Made by a program: the position numbers and the translations under genes
DNA from: Candidatus Agathobaculum pullistercoris
Lineage (GTDB): Bacteria; Bacillota; Clostridia; Oscillospirales; Butyricicoccaceae
Reading direction: 5' to 3'
Assembly (NCBI GenBank): GCA_019114345.1
Contig: DXFS01000023.1
Span: 1-41,412 of the forward strand
Length of the DNA: 41,412 nucleotides
The notes under the pieces: model-generated
What the model saw: the letters and a program-made list of their open reading frames with translations, nothing else
Databases searched by the model: none
What the model was told of the DNA's origin: nothing
In this document: positions 40,370 through 41,412 of the stretch, piece by piece
Layout: each line of letters begins with the position of its first letter
How positions within the stretch are numbered: the first letter of the stretch is position 1

Positions 40370-40398
40370 TTGACTTTGTACGGATTTCATCGTATGAT
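40370..40398 (+). promoter_or_regulatory. Putative promoter of the pyridoxamine kinase gene
   Basis: TTGACT (40370-40375), 17-base spacer, TATGAT (40393-40398), 30 bases before the start codon. Confidence 0.65.
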
Positions 40399-40428
40399 GG
40401 AGAACGGACAGAAAAAGGATGTGAACCC

Positions 40429-41265
40429 ATGCAGAAAAAGGTATTGGCGCTGCACGATCTTTCAGGCTTCGGGCGTTCGTCGCTTGTGCCGATCATTGCA
40501 GTGCTCTCCGCAGGCGGGCACCAGTGCGTGCCGCTGCCGACTGCGGTATTTTCCACACATACAGCGATCCCAAACTGGGTGACGACCGATTTAACCAGCG
40601 CCATGCAGGGCACAATAGAGCAGTACGATGCGCTCGGCCTGCGGTTCGAGGCGGTGTACGCGGGCTTCCTTGGCTCGGCCGACCAGATCGACCGGGTGCG
40701 TGAGGCGGCGCAGCGGCTTAAAACGCCGGACGGCATCACGCTGATCGACCCGGTGATGGGTGACAACGGCAAGGTGTATGATACCTACACCCCGGAGATG
40801 TGCACCCGCATGCGCGAACTGTGCGCGATTGCGGATATCATCACGCCCAATACTACCGAAGCGGCGATCTTGATGGACTGGGATCCGTGCAGCCGCCCTC
40901 GCACGGCGGAAGAAGCCTGGGAATGGCTGCGCGCGCTGCGCGCGCAGTACGGTGCGCAGGTTGTGCTTACCGGGCTGGATTTCGAGCAAGGCAAAGTTGG
41001 TTCGGGATGTCTGTCGGATACAGGCGGAACGCTCAGCCTGCACCGCCGGATTGACCGGTATTATCCGGGGACGGGCGATCTGTTTGCCTCGGTCATGCTG
41101 GGTGCGCTGCTCAATGGGCACAGTCTGCCGGCGGCCTGCGAGCGGGCGGGTGAATACGTCAAGGACTGTATCGCTTATACAGCGGAGCAGCAGACCGATC
41201 CGATGCATGGCGTGCAGTTTGAAAAATTACTCTATAAACTAATCGGAGAACAACATGAAGCATAA
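40429..41265 (+). CDS. Pyridoxamine/pyridoxal kinase-like protein (ribokinase superfamily)
   Basis: Phosphorylates the hydroxymethyl of vitamin B6 vitamers in salvage of pyridoxal phosphate. The 278-residue protein opens LALHDLSGFGRSSLVPIIAVLSAGG, then has VYAGFLGSADQID near 84-96 and LIDPVMGDNGKVYDTYTPEM near 105-124. ITPNTTEAAIL lies near 139-149. The ribokinase anion hole and catalytic base follow in YYPGTGDLFASVMLGALL near 212-229. Hydroxymethylpyrimidine kinase (ThiD) is the closest alternative, but the N-terminal HDLSGFGR and the PVMGDNGK motif favour a pyridoxal/pyridoxamine kinase. AAAGGATG precedes the ATG. It overlaps the next gene by 11 bases. Confidence 0.85.
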   Translation: MQKKVLALHDLSGFGRSSLVPIIAVLSAGGHQCVPLPTAVFSTHTAIPNWVTTDLTSAMQGTIEQYDALGLRFEAVYAGFLGSADQIDRVREAAQRLKTPDGITLIDPVMGDNGKVYDTYTPEMCTRMRELCAIADIITPNTTEAAILMDWDPCSRPRTAEEAWEWLRALRAQYGAQVVLTGLDFEQGKVGSGCLSDTGGTLSLHRRIDRYYPGTGDLFASVMLGALLNGHSLPAACERAGEYVKDCIAYTAEQQTDPMHGVQFEKLLYKLIGEQHEA

Positions 41266-41412
41266 GGAAGAATTAAAGGAGATGATCCGCGATTACCGGG
41301 AGCGGGGTGCGGCGCGCGACCAGAATGAGCTGGTGCAGCTGCTGCGTGAAACGCAGGCGCTGTATGATGGCATTGTGCCGCATAAAGCGCTGGAAAAAAT
41401 CGCGGACAAGCT
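41255..41412 (+). CDS. NuoE-like (2Fe-2S) subunit, N-terminal fragment at window edge
   Basis: Only 52 codons are visible, beginning MKHKEELKEMIRDYRERG. The segment ELVQLLRETQALYDGIVPHKALEKIADKL matches the helical start of thioredoxin-like NuoE/HydC proteins, which are [2Fe-2S] subunits of NADH dehydrogenases and [FeFe]-hydrogenases. The cluster cysteines would lie beyond the window, so the assignment is tentative. The ATG lies within the last codons of the kinase gene, after CGGAGAACAAC. Confidence 0.5.
   Translation, partial: MKHKEELKEMIRDYRERGAARDQNELVQLLRETQALYDGIVPHKALEKIADK

Overview
The window reads as a chromosomal segment of a spore-forming, fairly GC-rich Firmicute of the class Clostridia. 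Three things point there. The order yqfC-yqfD-phoH-ybeY-dgkA-era-recO is the classic Firmicutes arrangement. The sporulation genes ylbJ, yqfC and yqfD are present. The dcw cluster (mraZ-rsmH-ftsL-PBP-murE-murF-mraY-ftsW-murG-ftsQ ... ftsZ) carries a MurE with the DNPR signature of meso-diaminopimelate peptidoglycan. A relative of Oscillospiraceae/Butyricicoccaceae is my best guess, but that is inference. I see no tRNA, rRNA, CRISPR array, prophage or complete insertion sequence.

Layout. 1-3.2 kb: a partial formate-tetrahydrofolate ligase (minus), a RodA-type SEDS protein and an HD-domain hydrolase. 3.2-3.5 kb: a convergent gap filled by a chain of five hairpins between two identical palindromes. 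3.5-6.4 kb (minus): ylbJ, a small cysteine protein and a DacF-type D,D-carboxypeptidase. 6.4-12.4 kb: the yqfC to recO run plus a small membrane protein; yqfC is bracketed by two fold-back (MITE-like) elements. 12.5-18.9 kb: mutS2, an HPr paralogue with Tyr at the phospho-His position, and uvrC-rsmD-coaD-coiled-coil gene. 18.9-32.6 kb: the division and wall cluster, preceded by a LexA-type palindrome, a strong promoter and 10-bp-periodic MraZ boxes; murD, murC, murB and ftsA are absent from it. 32.6-34.3 kb: corA behind a leader with mutually exclusive RNA folds, then yjdF behind a yjdF-motif riboswitch. 34.3-36.1 kb (minus): an ECF sigma factor with a DUF4179 anti-sigma-like partner. 36.2-37.5 kb: a membrane glycosyltransferase. 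37.5-40.3 kb (minus): a four-gene operon of a secreted GH10-like protein, an acyl-ACP thioesterase, a degenerate nucleotidyltransferase and a HEPN protein. 40.4 kb to the end: a pyridoxamine-kinase-like gene and the start of a NuoE-like gene.

Functionally the window is dominated by peptidoglycan synthesis and division: RodA, DacF, the lipid-kinase DgkA, MurE/F/G, MraY, a class B PBP, FtsW/L/Q/Z. With these are ribosome maturation (YbeY, Era, RsmD, RsmH), DNA repair (RecO, UvrC, MutS2) and sporulation-stage genes. The most interesting non-coding signals are the corA leader switch, the fold-back element that landed inside the yqfC stop codon, the LexA-type box in front of mraZ, and the hairpin chain at 3.2-3.5 kb. 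I did not find a clearly new defence or biosynthetic system. The HEPN/degenerate-nucleotidyltransferase pair is the closest candidate.
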